From the NCBI RefSeq assembly GCF_000307025.1, contig NC_018584.1, positions 806,001 to 870,000 of the forward strand: 64,000 nt of DNA, read 5' to 3'. This document shows, in pieces, positions 8,214-14,741 of the stretch; position 1 is the first letter of the stretch, and every line of letters begins with the position of its first letter. Made by a program: the position numbers and the translations under genes. Below the pieces are notes generated by a model. The model ran no database searches. It had not been told where the DNA came from and saw only the letters and a program-made list of their open reading frames with translations. This DNA is from Listeria monocytogenes ATCC 19117. GTDB taxonomy: Bacteria > Bacillota > Bacilli > Lactobacillales > Listeriaceae.

Positions 8214-8546
8214 ATGGAAGAAGAATTAGAAGTCATTCATAAAGGTCTTGCCAATGCGAAAAATGGTTTTAAAGCAGTCCCCGGAAAACTTTATTTAACA
8301 GCAACGTATATTGTCCACAAACCAAATGATTACTTTGACGAAGAAATCAATATTCCGCTGAATCGAGTAGCAAAAATTCGGGGTGTCCGCACCAAAATCC
8401 TTGGAAAAGAATTACTCTCCAACATTTTAGAAATAGACATGATATCCGGAGTAAAGTACCAATTCGTTGTAAACAAACAGAAAAAGTGGCTGGAAGCAGT
8501 TTCTGAAGTATTAGAAAGCCGCGGTGAATCAGAAAAATTAGGATAG
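8214..8546 (+). CDS. Small GRAM/PH-like domain protein
   Basis: A 110-residue soluble protein whose pattern of short strands and a C-terminal helix (KKWLEAVSEVLE) resembles bacterial PH/GRAM-like domains: GKLYLTATYIVHKP, then IPLNRVAKIRG, then YQFVVNKQKKWLEAV. Such domains may bind lipids or proteins. AAGGAGATGAAAG precedes the ATG. It probably shares a transcript with the upstream lipid kinase, and a terminator follows. The family assignment is by pattern only. Confidence 0.7.
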   Translation: MEEELEVIHKGLANAKNGFKAVPGKLYLTATYIVHKPNDYFDEEINIPLNRVAKIRGVRTKILGKELLSNILEIDMISGVKYQFVVNKQKKWLEAVSEVLESRGESEKLG

Positions 8547-8548
8547 AA

Positions 8549-8585
8549 AGAAGCTGGCACGAAAAAAGTGACCAGCTTCTTTTTT
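8549..8585. terminator. Bidirectional terminator
   Basis: AGAAGCTGG (8549-8557) pairs with CCAGCTTCT (8572-8580), with extra CAC/GTG pairs inside and a T run after it. It separates the GRAM-like gene and the convergent ROK gene. Confidence 0.8.
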
Positions 8586-9450
8586 ATGCTAAATGAAATG
8601 CAGTTGCACCAATGAGATTGGCATCATTTCCAAAGTGACAGCCAACAACAGTAGGGCTAATAGTCGCAATTGGTACAGACGCTTTTACTTTCGCCACATA
8701 TTCGGTCAACTCTTGAATAAAATCAGCCCGCTCACTTACACCACCACCAATGACGACTAGTTCAGGATCAAGTGCGTACTGCAAATTAAATATACTTCTC
8801 GCAAGATAATAAAACATCGTATCTAGCTCTTCTTTTGCGATTTTATTTCCTTCCGCACGTAATTCAAATGCCCGAAGACCGTCTATACTAGCTTTTGGAA
8901 CTTCTAAACGCTCGGCTATTCTCGTCGCAGCATTTACGACTGTACCAAGCTCGCTAAGTGTGCGTCCGTCGCGGTCCATCAACATATAACCAAATTCACC
9001 ACCATGCAAATTGGCCCCGTGATGTACCTTGCCACCGCGAATAACTGCGCCACCAACTCCACTTCCAAGAATCATAAAAATAATATCTTGCTTGTCTTTC
9101 GCCGCGCCAATCCAAACCTCTGCTAAAGCTGCACAGTTGGCGTCATTTTCCATCGTAACAGGAAGCCCCAGTTTTTCTTCAAGTAATTGTTTAAAAGGGA
9201 AATTATGTATGTAGGGGATAGCACTCGCGCCGCCAATGATACCGGTTTCATTATTAACCGCACCTGGACAACTAAACGCAGCTCCTTGGAATGTATAATC
9301 GTAATTTGCTTTTACATCCATAAGCGATTGCAGCATTTCATCCAAATTATCCGGGGTTTTGAATTTACCTTTTTTTAGAATTTCTCCAGCTGTTGTTAAC
9401 ACGCCAAACTTCACTGCTGTTCCACCTAAATCAAATGCAAGTATCGTCAT
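8584..9450 (-). CDS. ROK-family sugar kinase, without the ROK zinc motif
   Basis: A 288-residue protein. The ATP-binding phosphate-1 motif DLGGTAVKFG is at residues 6-15. ENDANCAALAE, GSGVGGA and VIGGGVS follow as in ROK kinases. The cysteine cluster (CxCGxxGC) of typical zinc-binding ROK proteins is missing; the region reads GGEFGYMLMDRDG. This fits beta-glucoside kinase-like or N-acylmannosamine-kinase-like members that lack zinc. It phosphorylates a sugar in the cytoplasm; the substrate is unknown. AAGGAGATTGAG precedes the ATG. A dyad with arms AAAAGTAT/ATACTTTT lies just upstream. Confidence 0.8.
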   Translation of the reverse strand: MTILAFDLGGTAVKFGVLTTAGEILKKGKFKTPDNLDEMLQSLMDVKANYDYTFQGAAFSCPGAVNNETGIIGGASAIPYIHNFPFKQLLEEKLGLPVTMENDANCAALAEVWIGAAKDKQDIIFMILGSGVGGAVIRGGKVHHGANLHGGEFGYMLMDRDGRTLSELGTVVNAATRIAERLEVPKASIDGLRAFELRAEGNKIAKEELDTMFYYLARSIFNLQYALDPELVVIGGGVSERADFIQELTEYVAKVKASVPIATISPTVVGCHFGNDANLIGATAFHLA

Positions 9451-9472
9451 TACTCAATCTCCTTTTTATAGA

Positions 9473-9497
9473 AAAGTATATACTTATCATACTTTTA
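9473..9497 (-). promoter_or_regulatory. Inverted repeat upstream of the ROK gene
   Basis: AAAAGTAT (9473-9480) and ATACTTTT (9490-9497) form a dyad with a 9-nt spacer, ending about 23 nt before the ROK start. This is a possible operator; there is no T run that would make it a terminator. Confidence 0.35.
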
Positions 9498-9563
9498 AAC
9501 AATACAAATGACAAATAAAAAGTGAAAATACTTTGCTAAAAATTAACGTCCTTTTCTATTTTG

Positions 9564-9572
9564 TGCTATAAT
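9564..9572 (+). promoter_or_regulatory. Extended -10 promoter
   Basis: TGC-TATAAT (TATAAT at 9567-9572), 35 nt upstream of the GTG at 9608. No convincing -35 is seen. Confidence 0.5.
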
Positions 9573-9607
9573 AAAGCAAGAATTTGAAGCGCAGGAGGAA
9601 ATGGTTA

Positions 9608-9991
9608 GTGGAGATAAAGGTTCAAAAGAAATTGACTGACGGCAGAATCGCTTTTAGTAGTGAATATGGTGAATGCGTTGGTATATGGGCCGATGAAGAC
9701 CCAGAACCAAGTAGGGTTTACACAGTAGAAATTACAATACCGGACATGATTAGCGCAGAACTGCTACACGAGAGTGAAGAGAAACATTGTGCATTAGAAA
9801 TAGACGAAGAAGGCTTAGTTCACGTAATTGGGAAGTTAGAGGATTACGAGGAAGATGGCTTTGCAGTGCTCCGCTTAGAAGAAAGTATTATTTGTTTTGA
9901 CACGAAATTCAGCGAAGAAATCGAAATGCTCCATGGAAGATTTGTTGAATTTGTTATTCCGGAAATAAAATTAAGTAATGTTGGTATATAG
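9608..9991 (+). CDS. Hypothetical acidic protein
   Basis: A 127-residue protein that I do not recognise. It is acidic, mainly beta in pattern, with repeated short strands and no signal peptide or membrane segment. GTG at 9608 is chosen because AGGAGG lies 9 nt upstream; the longer reading frame from a TTG at 9584 would run through this SD. It is monocistronic, between an extended -10 and a terminator. Confidence 0.7.
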   Translation: MEIKVQKKLTDGRIAFSSEYGECVGIWADEDPEPSRVYTVEITIPDMISAELLHESEEKHCALEIDEEGLVHVIGKLEDYEEDGFAVLRLEESIICFDTKFSEEIEMLHGRFVEFVIPEIKLSNVGI

Positions 9992-10006
9992 ATTGAAATG
10001 AAAGAG

Positions 10007-10045
10007 GCAGGAAACAGATAGTGAGAGTTTCCTGTCTTTTTTTTG
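10007..10045 (+). terminator. Rho-independent terminator
   Basis: CAGGAAAC (10008-10015) pairs with GTTTCCTG (10027-10034), followed by TCTTTTTTTT. Confidence 0.8.
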
Positions 10046-10446
10046 TTATTTTTGGAAGGAGTGCTTGAATAATTATTCATTCGTGAATTATAATTAATGT
10101 GAAATAATAAAACAAATAGGTAGTAATTAGCGGTTAAATAGTTATTTTATAGTAGTAAATACGAATTTTTTGTGACGAAGAAAAATTGATTGCATAAAAA
10201 GTGAATAGTGCTTCATATTGTGTAAGATTTTATTATTGAAATGGAGATATTACCCATACTGTGTAAGAATAAATCTAAATAAAGCCAGTTTTAAGGTATT
10301 CATGACAAGAATCAGACATTTCATTACATTTTTGGTTATACATTGGCTTTTTATGATACACTCATCTTGCAACAAAATATACCAACATTGTGACGGAATG
10401 GTTTATTAAAAGCGGTAATAAATAAAATGAAAAGTGAGATAATAGA
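10046..10446. other. AT-rich intergenic region without a convincing gene
   Basis: About 400 bases of very AT-rich DNA. ORFs inside it lack an SD and look random. A short element TGTGTAAGA occurs twice (near 10220 and 10260), each preceded by a CATA-type sequence. No clear promoter or known RNA was recognised, although a small RNA cannot be excluded. Confidence 0.4.
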
Positions 10447-10797
10447 ATGAAGAAGAAAAAATGGTTGCAATTAATAATGGCAGTAATAGTTCTTTGTGCA
10501 ATAATATTCGGGATAAAATGGTTGTTATATAGAGACAATCTTGTAGAAATGATGCAAGTTGACGACACTTTATATATAGTGTCGTATGAACCAGCAAAGC
10601 AAGAAGATGCTTTAGAGAAAATTGGTGAGATAGAGCATAGAATTCGCCATTACCGGATACCGAATAAAAATTTCACATCTAATTATTTAAGCGAAGGGAC
10701 AGAACTTTATAAAGCGAAAAATGGAGATGAGTTTCCAAGGACTATTTTGTTTAAAGAAGACGGCGAATATTTTATTGCATCAGAGGCTATGAAGTAG
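10447..10797 (+). CDS. Small single-pass membrane protein, hypothetical
   Basis: A 116-residue protein with a lysine-rich N-terminus (MKKKKW), one hydrophobic segment at about residues 7-27 and a charged remainder of about 88 residues, predicted outside the cell as an anchored protein. There is no lipobox and no recognised domain. The SD is weak (GTGAGATAATAG). A terminator lies about 75 nt downstream. Confidence 0.65.
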   Translation: MKKKKWLQLIMAVIVLCAIIFGIKWLLYRDNLVEMMQVDDTLYIVSYEPAKQEDALEKIGEIEHRIRHYRIPNKNFTSNYLSEGTELYKAKNGDEFPRTILFKEDGEYFIASEAMK

Positions 10798-10872
10798 CCT
10801 AATAAAAAGCGTTAGTTTATTTTTTCTCTTAATAGAGAAAGTTTATCGTCTACAACTAAATGGAACATATGT

Positions 10873-10905
10873 AAAAGTATACTGATTGGCATACTTTTCA
10901 TTTTT
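10873..10905 (+). terminator. Rho-independent terminator
   Basis: AAAAGTAT (10873-10880) pairs with ATACTTTT (10891-10898), followed by CATTTTT. It serves the small membrane-protein gene. Confidence 0.7.
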
Positions 10906-10952
10906 AAGAAAAATCATTGATTCTAAATTTAAGTAGAGTGAACATAAAAAAT

Positions 10953-11000
10953 CGCCATGCTTCATTTCCCTAAAAACAGGGAAGTAAGCGTGGCGTTTTT
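10953..11000. terminator. Bidirectional terminator
   Basis: Outer stem CGCCATGCTT (10953-10962) with AAGCGTGGCG (10986-10995) and inner stem TTCCCT/AGGGAA, with A and T runs outside. It serves the minus-strand gene that ends at 11000. Confidence 0.8.
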
Positions 11001-11479
11001 TAGCTATATGTAGTAAATACAGCGAGCATTTTTTCTAAATCTTTCTCGGATCTTGCAAAGAGCATCAAACGCTGGCGATTGGTTTCAATCACGAGCACAC
11101 CATCCTCAGACAAATTCATCCGTTCGATTTTTGCATAAGGGAAGAATAACAGGGCGTAAAAAAGTCCGGATTCTTTGAAAACAGCTTTCGAACTGCGAAA
11201 GAAGCAGATATAGATGAATAACACACCCATAATCCCAAGCAGAACAGAAGTGGAAAATGGTCCTTCACGAAAGAACGTATTGGAAACGAATAACAGAACG
11301 ATAATTCCAACAAAAATATAACCGTCCCAGCGTCCACGAGAACGCAATTTGACACTTAAAACCGTCTTCCCTTTCCAAAGTGGAATTACTGCATCATTAT
11401 ACAAAATATACAGTACCGTCAAGAAGTTTGCCGCAAACAAAAAGATATTAGTAGCATCCCAAACCATTTTAGCTATCAC
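11000..11479 (-). CDS. Hypothetical membrane protein
   Basis: A protein of up to 159 residues. Three hydrophobic segments (about residues 8-28, 52-70 and 74-92) are followed by a soluble C-terminal part of about 60 residues with a beta-rich PH-like pattern ([20 protein letters not shown]). Similar small proteins in this window (40244 and 40745) have the same plan of membrane segments plus a strand-rich tail. The start is uncertain: GTG at 11479, or ATG at 11467 which better fits the weak upstream GTGAG. It stands alone. Confidence 0.65.
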   Translation of the reverse strand: MIAKMVWDATNIFLFAANFLTVLYILYNDAVIPLWKGKTVLSVKLRSRGRWDGYIFVGIIVLLFVSNTFFREGPFSTSVLLGIMGVLFIYICFFRSSKAVFKESGLFYALLFFPYAKIERMNLSEDGVLVIETNRQRLMLFARSEKDLEKMLAVFTTYS

Positions 11480-11593
11480 TCACAATCTATCATTGATATA
11501 GTTTAGTAATATTGTAACATAATTATGCGGGGAAGAGGGGGAACTGGGTTTGAGGATAATCATTTAGAGAGGCTCTTTCGGCACGATAAGACA

Positions 11594-11627
11594 CAAAAAA
11601 GAACCGGAATTTTAATCCCGGTTCTTT
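11594..11627 (-). terminator. Terminator of the mannose PTS operon
   Basis: AAGAACCGG (11599-11607) pairs with CCGGTTCTT (11618-11626); on the minus strand it is followed by TTTTTTGTG. It lies just after the IID gene. Confidence 0.85.
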
Positions 11628-11648
11628 TCGAATTATTATAACCACCCA

Positions 11649-12527
11649 TTACCCAAGTGGTGAATAACCAGCTGGTGGAAGTCCTAAGATACCAGACCAG
11701 TAACCTAGAATACCAACAACGAATAGTCCTAAAATCAACCATAAAGCATTGACTTTCTTCTTGAGTATCCACATACAAGCGAATGTGAGTAGAAGGGCAA
11801 GAAGACCTGGCATTAATTGGTCCAAGATACTTTGAACAGTAGTTGGAACGTCTTTACCAGTTTTAGAGTCTTCTGTTGTATAAGCTACTAGTGGAACATA
11901 GATTGTGGTCCATTTATTAACAAGGGCACCCATGACGAATAGTCCAAGAATGGAAGCTCCTTCTGTTAGTTTTTGAAGCAAACCGCCAGACATATCAGAT
12001 ACAACATCTGTACCTTTTGTATATCCGTAGAACACGCCCCAATAACGGAAACCTAGACGAATTGCATTAAATAGTACGAAGAATAAAATTGGTCCGATGA
12101 TACTACCGTCAGTTGCAAACCCTGCACCTAAAGCGGCAAGTACTGGACGAACTGTTCCCCAGAAAATTGGATCCCCAACGCCGGCAAGTGGTCCCATTAG
12201 ACCTACTTTAATACCATTGATTGCACCGTCGTCGATATCAGCACCATTGGCTTTTTGTTCTTCCATCGCGGTTGTTACACCTAAGATAGGAGCGGCCATA
12301 TATGGATGCGTATTAAAGAACTCAAGGTGACGTTTGATAGCTTGTTCTCTTTCAGGTCCTTTTTCAGGATAAAGACGTTTAATTACTGGAATTACTGAGA
12401 AACAGAATCCTAGAGATTGCATACGTTCAAAGTTCCACGACCCTTGGAAGAGGTTGGAACGTATGAACACGCCCATTAAGTCACTTTTCGTTATTTTCTT
12501 TTCATTAACTGTAATTTGTTCACTCAT
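11649..12527 (-). CDS. mpoD: PTS mannose-family transporter subunit IID
   Basis: A 292-residue protein of the mannose/fructose/sorbose PTS IID family: N-terminal region with RSNLFQGSWNFERMQSLGF, a conserved NTHPYMAAPI motif, GLMGPLAGVGDPIFWGT and hydrophobic C-terminal segments. Together with IIC it forms the membrane channel that takes up hexoses while IIB phosphorylates them. GGGGGAG precedes its ATG. It is the last gene of IIA-IIB-IIC-IID, 17 nt after IIC, and is followed by a terminator. The order and the adjacent manR fit mpoABCD (lmo0784-0781), recalled as a glucose/mannose sensor system. Confidence 0.9.
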   Translation of the reverse strand: MSEQITVNEKKITKSDLMGVFIRSNLFQGSWNFERMQSLGFCFSVIPVIKRLYPEKGPEREQAIKRHLEFFNTHPYMAAPILGVTTAMEEQKANGADIDDGAINGIKVGLMGPLAGVGDPIFWGTVRPVLAALGAGFATDGSIIGPILFFVLFNAIRLGFRYWGVFYGYTKGTDVVSDMSGGLLQKLTEGASILGLFVMGALVNKWTTIYVPLVAYTTEDSKTGKDVPTTVQSILDQLMPGLLALLLTFACMWILKKKVNALWLILGLFVVGILGYWSGILGLPPAGYSPLG

Positions 12528-12544
12528 ATTTTTCTCCCCCTTCC

Positions 12545-13360
12545 TTAGTCGTCAAGGTCGTCGTCGAGATCATCATCCGCTGATCGTCCGCCGCCGCCCC
12601 CGCCGTATTGTTGGATAGCTTCTTTCAATTGATATTTAGGGTTTAGTTGGATATAAATGATTGCTGCAACTAGTCCTAAAACACCTAGTGCTACTAAGTT
12701 AAACGCAGTAAATGCTGCGACAACAAAACCTAAGAAGAAGAAAGGCATTAAATATTTAGCGGACATCATGTTAATAACCATGGCGTAACCAACAACAACG
12801 ATAAATCCACCAGCTACGTTTAGACCATTAACAATAACGTCCGGAATGGCATTGAGTAAATTTTCGACTGCTTGTGTACCAACTGTTACCGCAACGATAA
12901 CGGCTGGAATTGCAATACGCATAGCTTGAAGTAGTAGTGCTGTAACATGTATCCAGTCGAGACTTCGCAGATTACCTTCCTTACCAGCTTTATCAGCCAT
13001 GTGTTGGAATGCAACTGTAATTGTACGAACTAGAATTGTAAGTACTTGACCAAGAGCAGCTAGAGGAATCGCAAGCGAAATACCTACGCTGATATCTTGT
13101 CCCCCAGTAATAACTAAGATAGTAGAAATAATGGATGCAAGGGCAGCATCTGGAGCAACCGCAGCTCCGATATTCATCCATCCAAGCGCGATCATTTCAA
13201 GTGTTCCCCCAATAATAATACCAGTTGTAATATCCCCAAGAACAAGACCAATTAACGTACAGGCAATTAATGGACGGTGCGTTTGCCACTCATCCAAAAT
13301 ACTACCCATACCACTAATACAGGATACGAGGAATACAAGGATTAATTGTATTGCTGACAT
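12545..13360 (-). CDS. mpoC: PTS mannose-family transporter subunit IIC
   Basis: A 271-residue polytopic protein of the PTS IIC mannose/sorbose family, with GMGSILDEWQTHRPLIACTLIGLVLGD-like segments near the N-terminus and several long hydrophobic spans. The start at 13360 (MSAIQLILVF) follows a GGGAGGG SD; a longer reading frame has no SD. The C-terminus is unusual: six glycines followed by a tail rich in aspartate (RSADDDLDDDLDD), encoded by a GC-rich stretch. It lies 17 nt before the IID gene and 174 nt after IIB. Confidence 0.9.
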   Translation of the reverse strand: MSAIQLILVFLVSCISGMGSILDEWQTHRPLIACTLIGLVLGDITTGIIIGGTLEMIALGWMNIGAAVAPDAALASIISTILVITGGQDISVGISLAIPLAALGQVLTILVRTITVAFQHMADKAGKEGNLRSLDWIHVTALLLQAMRIAIPAVIVAVTVGTQAVENLLNAIPDVIVNGLNVAGGFIVVVGYAMVINMMSAKYLMPFFFLGFVVAAFTAFNLVALGVLGLVAAIIYIQLNPKYQLKEAIQQYGGGGGGRSADDDLDDDLDD

Positions 13361-13468
13361 ATATTTCCCTCCCAATTTTTCTTTAGAATGATAAAAAAAG
13401 ATAATTTCATTATGATGACTGAATAAATTAAGCATCTATTACATAAGCTTTTATTCATGAATCACCCC

Positions 13469-13497
13469 TTTAAAGGTCTTCCTTTAAACGTTTGCAT
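13469..13497 (-). promoter_or_regulatory. IIB-IIC intercistronic hairpin with cre-like sequence
   Basis: TTTAAAGG (13469-13476) and CCTTTAAA (13481-13488) form a perfect 8-bp stem with a TCTT loop. An overlapping minus-strand sequence ATGCAAACGTTTAAA (13483-13497) matches the catabolite-responsive element consensus with one mismatch. The 174-nt IIB-IIC gap is much wider than the other gaps of the operon. It may be an RNA processing or stability element, or a control site. Confidence 0.35.
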
Positions 13498-13534
13498 TTT
13501 CGGGGCTCTAAAAAACAAGCGAGCCGCGGATGAA

Positions 13535-14020
13535 TTATTTATCTTTATCTAGTAATGGGATAAGTTTGACTTTATTGTCAGAAGCGACTTTACGAATTTC
13601 AAGTTCAATTCCTTTTTCATCTAATTTGCGGAATGCTGCTTCATCCGTTTCGTCCACAGACACAGCATTTGTAATCATATGTTTACCTTCGCGGAATGCC
13701 ATACCACCAATGTTTACAGTTGTAATGTTTACACCTGCTTCTACGAGTGTTAGCACATCGGTAGGGTTAGTGAATAATAGCATGACTGGAGTTGTAGCAT
13801 ATTTAGGGTTGTTGTATACGCGGATACCTTTTTGTACATCCACGACGCTTGCTTTAACTCCTGGAGGTGCTACTTGTGTAAGAAGTGTTTTACGCACTTC
13901 ATCTTTTGCTACATCGTCACTAATAACGATGATACGTTCTACCTGCGTTTCTTTTGTCCAAACGGTTGCTACTTGACCATGAATTAAGCGATCATCAATA
14001 CGTGCTAAGCGAATTTCCAT
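13535..14020 (-). CDS. mpoB: PTS mannose-family subunit IIB
   Basis: A 161-residue protein with the IIB signature MEIRLARIDDRLIHGQVATVW. The histidine in RLIHGQV (about residue 15) is the phosphorylation site that receives phosphate from IIA and passes it to the sugar. It is cytoplasmic and bound to the IIC-IID complex. Its ATG overlaps the stop of the IIA gene by 1 nt (TAATG), so the two are translationally coupled. In L. monocytogenes MpoB is reported to signal glucose availability by controlling ManR phosphorylation. Confidence 0.9.
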   Translation of the reverse strand: MEIRLARIDDRLIHGQVATVWTKETQVERIIVISDDVAKDEVRKTLLTQVAPPGVKASVVDVQKGIRVYNNPKYATTPVMLLFTNPTDVLTLVEAGVNITTVNIGGMAFREGKHMITNAVSVDETDEAAFRKLDEKGIELEIRKVASDNKVKLIPLLDKDK

Positions 14021-14454
14021 TATAAATCGTCCTCCCCGACTTCGGTTTCTATTTTTGGTAATGATTGTTTGAGTGACTTAACGCCACCTGATCCTGCTGT
14101 AAGAGCTGTTTCAACTAGATCTTTTTGATTACTTGCAGCCCGCATTGAGAGCGTTTCAAGTAACATGGGAATATTGACCCCCGTGACAACATCCATATTG
14201 TCTTCTGGAAGGGCGATTTGGCTAGATGCGTTATAAGGACTGCCGCCAAATAAATCAACCATAAAAATAACGCCTTCAGAAGTATCCAATTTGTCTAGTT
14301 TTTCTTTGTATTTGGTAATAAGCGTATCAGTGTTTTCTCCAGGAACAAAAGTAATAAATTCTACATTGTCCTGTTTGCCGATAATCATTTCAGTTGATTT
14401 CAACAATTCACGCGCAGCTTCACCATGTGTGCCAATGATAATTCCAACTGGCAT
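14020..14454 (-). CDS. mpoA: PTS mannose-family subunit IIA
   Basis: A 144-residue protein of the EIIA-Man fold. The phosphorylated histidine lies in IIGTHGEAA (about residue 10). FVPGENTDTLI and VDLFGGSPYN are conserved. It takes phosphate from HPr and gives it to IIB. The ATG at 14454 is chosen because AAGGAGGAG lies directly upstream; the extended frame to 14487 would run through this SD. It is the first gene of the operon, about 50 nt after a sigma-54-type promoter. Confidence 0.9.
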   Translation of the reverse strand: MPVGIIIGTHGEAARELLKSTEMIIGKQDNVEFITFVPGENTDTLITKYKEKLDKLDTSEGVIFMVDLFGGSPYNASSQIALPEDNMDVVTGVNIPMLLETLSMRAASNQKDLVETALTAGSGGVKSLKQSLPKIETEVGEDDL

Positions 14455-14500
14455 AGGTATCTCCTCCTTAAGCGTGGATATAATCATCCATTAATACTAA

Positions 14501-14517
14501 CGCAAAAACTGTGCCAA
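14501..14517 (-). promoter_or_regulatory. Sigma-54 (-24/-12) promoter of the mpo operon
   Basis: On the minus strand the sequence reads TTGGCAC-AGTTT-TTGCG: TGGCAC at 14516-14511 and TTGC at 14505-14502. This is a near-perfect match to TGGCAC-N5-TTGC. It stands upstream of IIA, and the adjacent activator gene encodes a GAFTGA protein. Confidence 0.9.
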
Positions 14518-14544
14518 CATTTCTGTATTAAACAACCTCCTTTG

Positions 14545-14596
14545 CTAATAGAAGCGGTTCAAGGCTTTTGTAAGCGTGTACTAACAGAAGCGGCGC
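14545..14596. repeat. Imperfect direct repeat with 36-bp period
   Basis: CTAATAGAAGCGGTTC (14545-14560) and CTAACAGAAGCGGCGC (14581-14596) match at most positions. They lie between the sigma-54 promoter and the 21-bp repeats, so they may belong to the control region. A cre-like sequence, TTGTAAGCGTGTACT, with one mismatch to consensus, lies between them (14568-14582). Confidence 0.4.
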
Positions 14597-14598
14597 GC

Positions 14599-14636
14599 CT
14601 TAATACGCTAGATACGTAGCTTAATACACTAAGTAC
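14599..14636. promoter_or_regulatory. Tandem 21-bp-spaced repeats, candidate ManR activator site
   Basis: CTTAATACGCTAGATAC (14599-14615) recurs as CTTAATACACTAAGTAC (14620-14636), exactly 21 bp (two helical turns) apart and about 85-120 bp upstream of the -24/-12 promoter. The core TTAATACACTAA also occurs upstream of manR. It fits an upstream activator sequence for the LevR-type activator; binding is inferred. Confidence 0.55.
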
Positions 14637-14701
14637 TAATCTTAGACATACATACATCATTACCCTAAAAGATTAGCCAGAAAACGCAATTGCTGAAAAT
14701 A

Positions 14702-14737
14702 AAACAAGCCAACTTATGAAAAAATGTTGGCTTGTTT
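14702..14737 (-). terminator. Terminator of manR
   Basis: A 12-bp stem, AAACAAGCCAAC (14702-14713) with GTTGGCTTGTTT (14726-14737), directly after the manR stop. Confidence 0.75.
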
Positions 14738-14741
14738 GTAA

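Noticed and set aside
10218-10409. A 63-codon ORF in the AT-rich gap on the plus strand
   Set aside because: No SD, odd residue use rich in Cys, His and Tyr, and no family resemblance; it looks like chance in AT-rich DNA.
13530-13976. A 148-codon plus-strand ORF opposite the IIB gene
   Set aside because: It is the antisense of a clear PTS subunit, Ser/Thr-rich with no recognisable domain.
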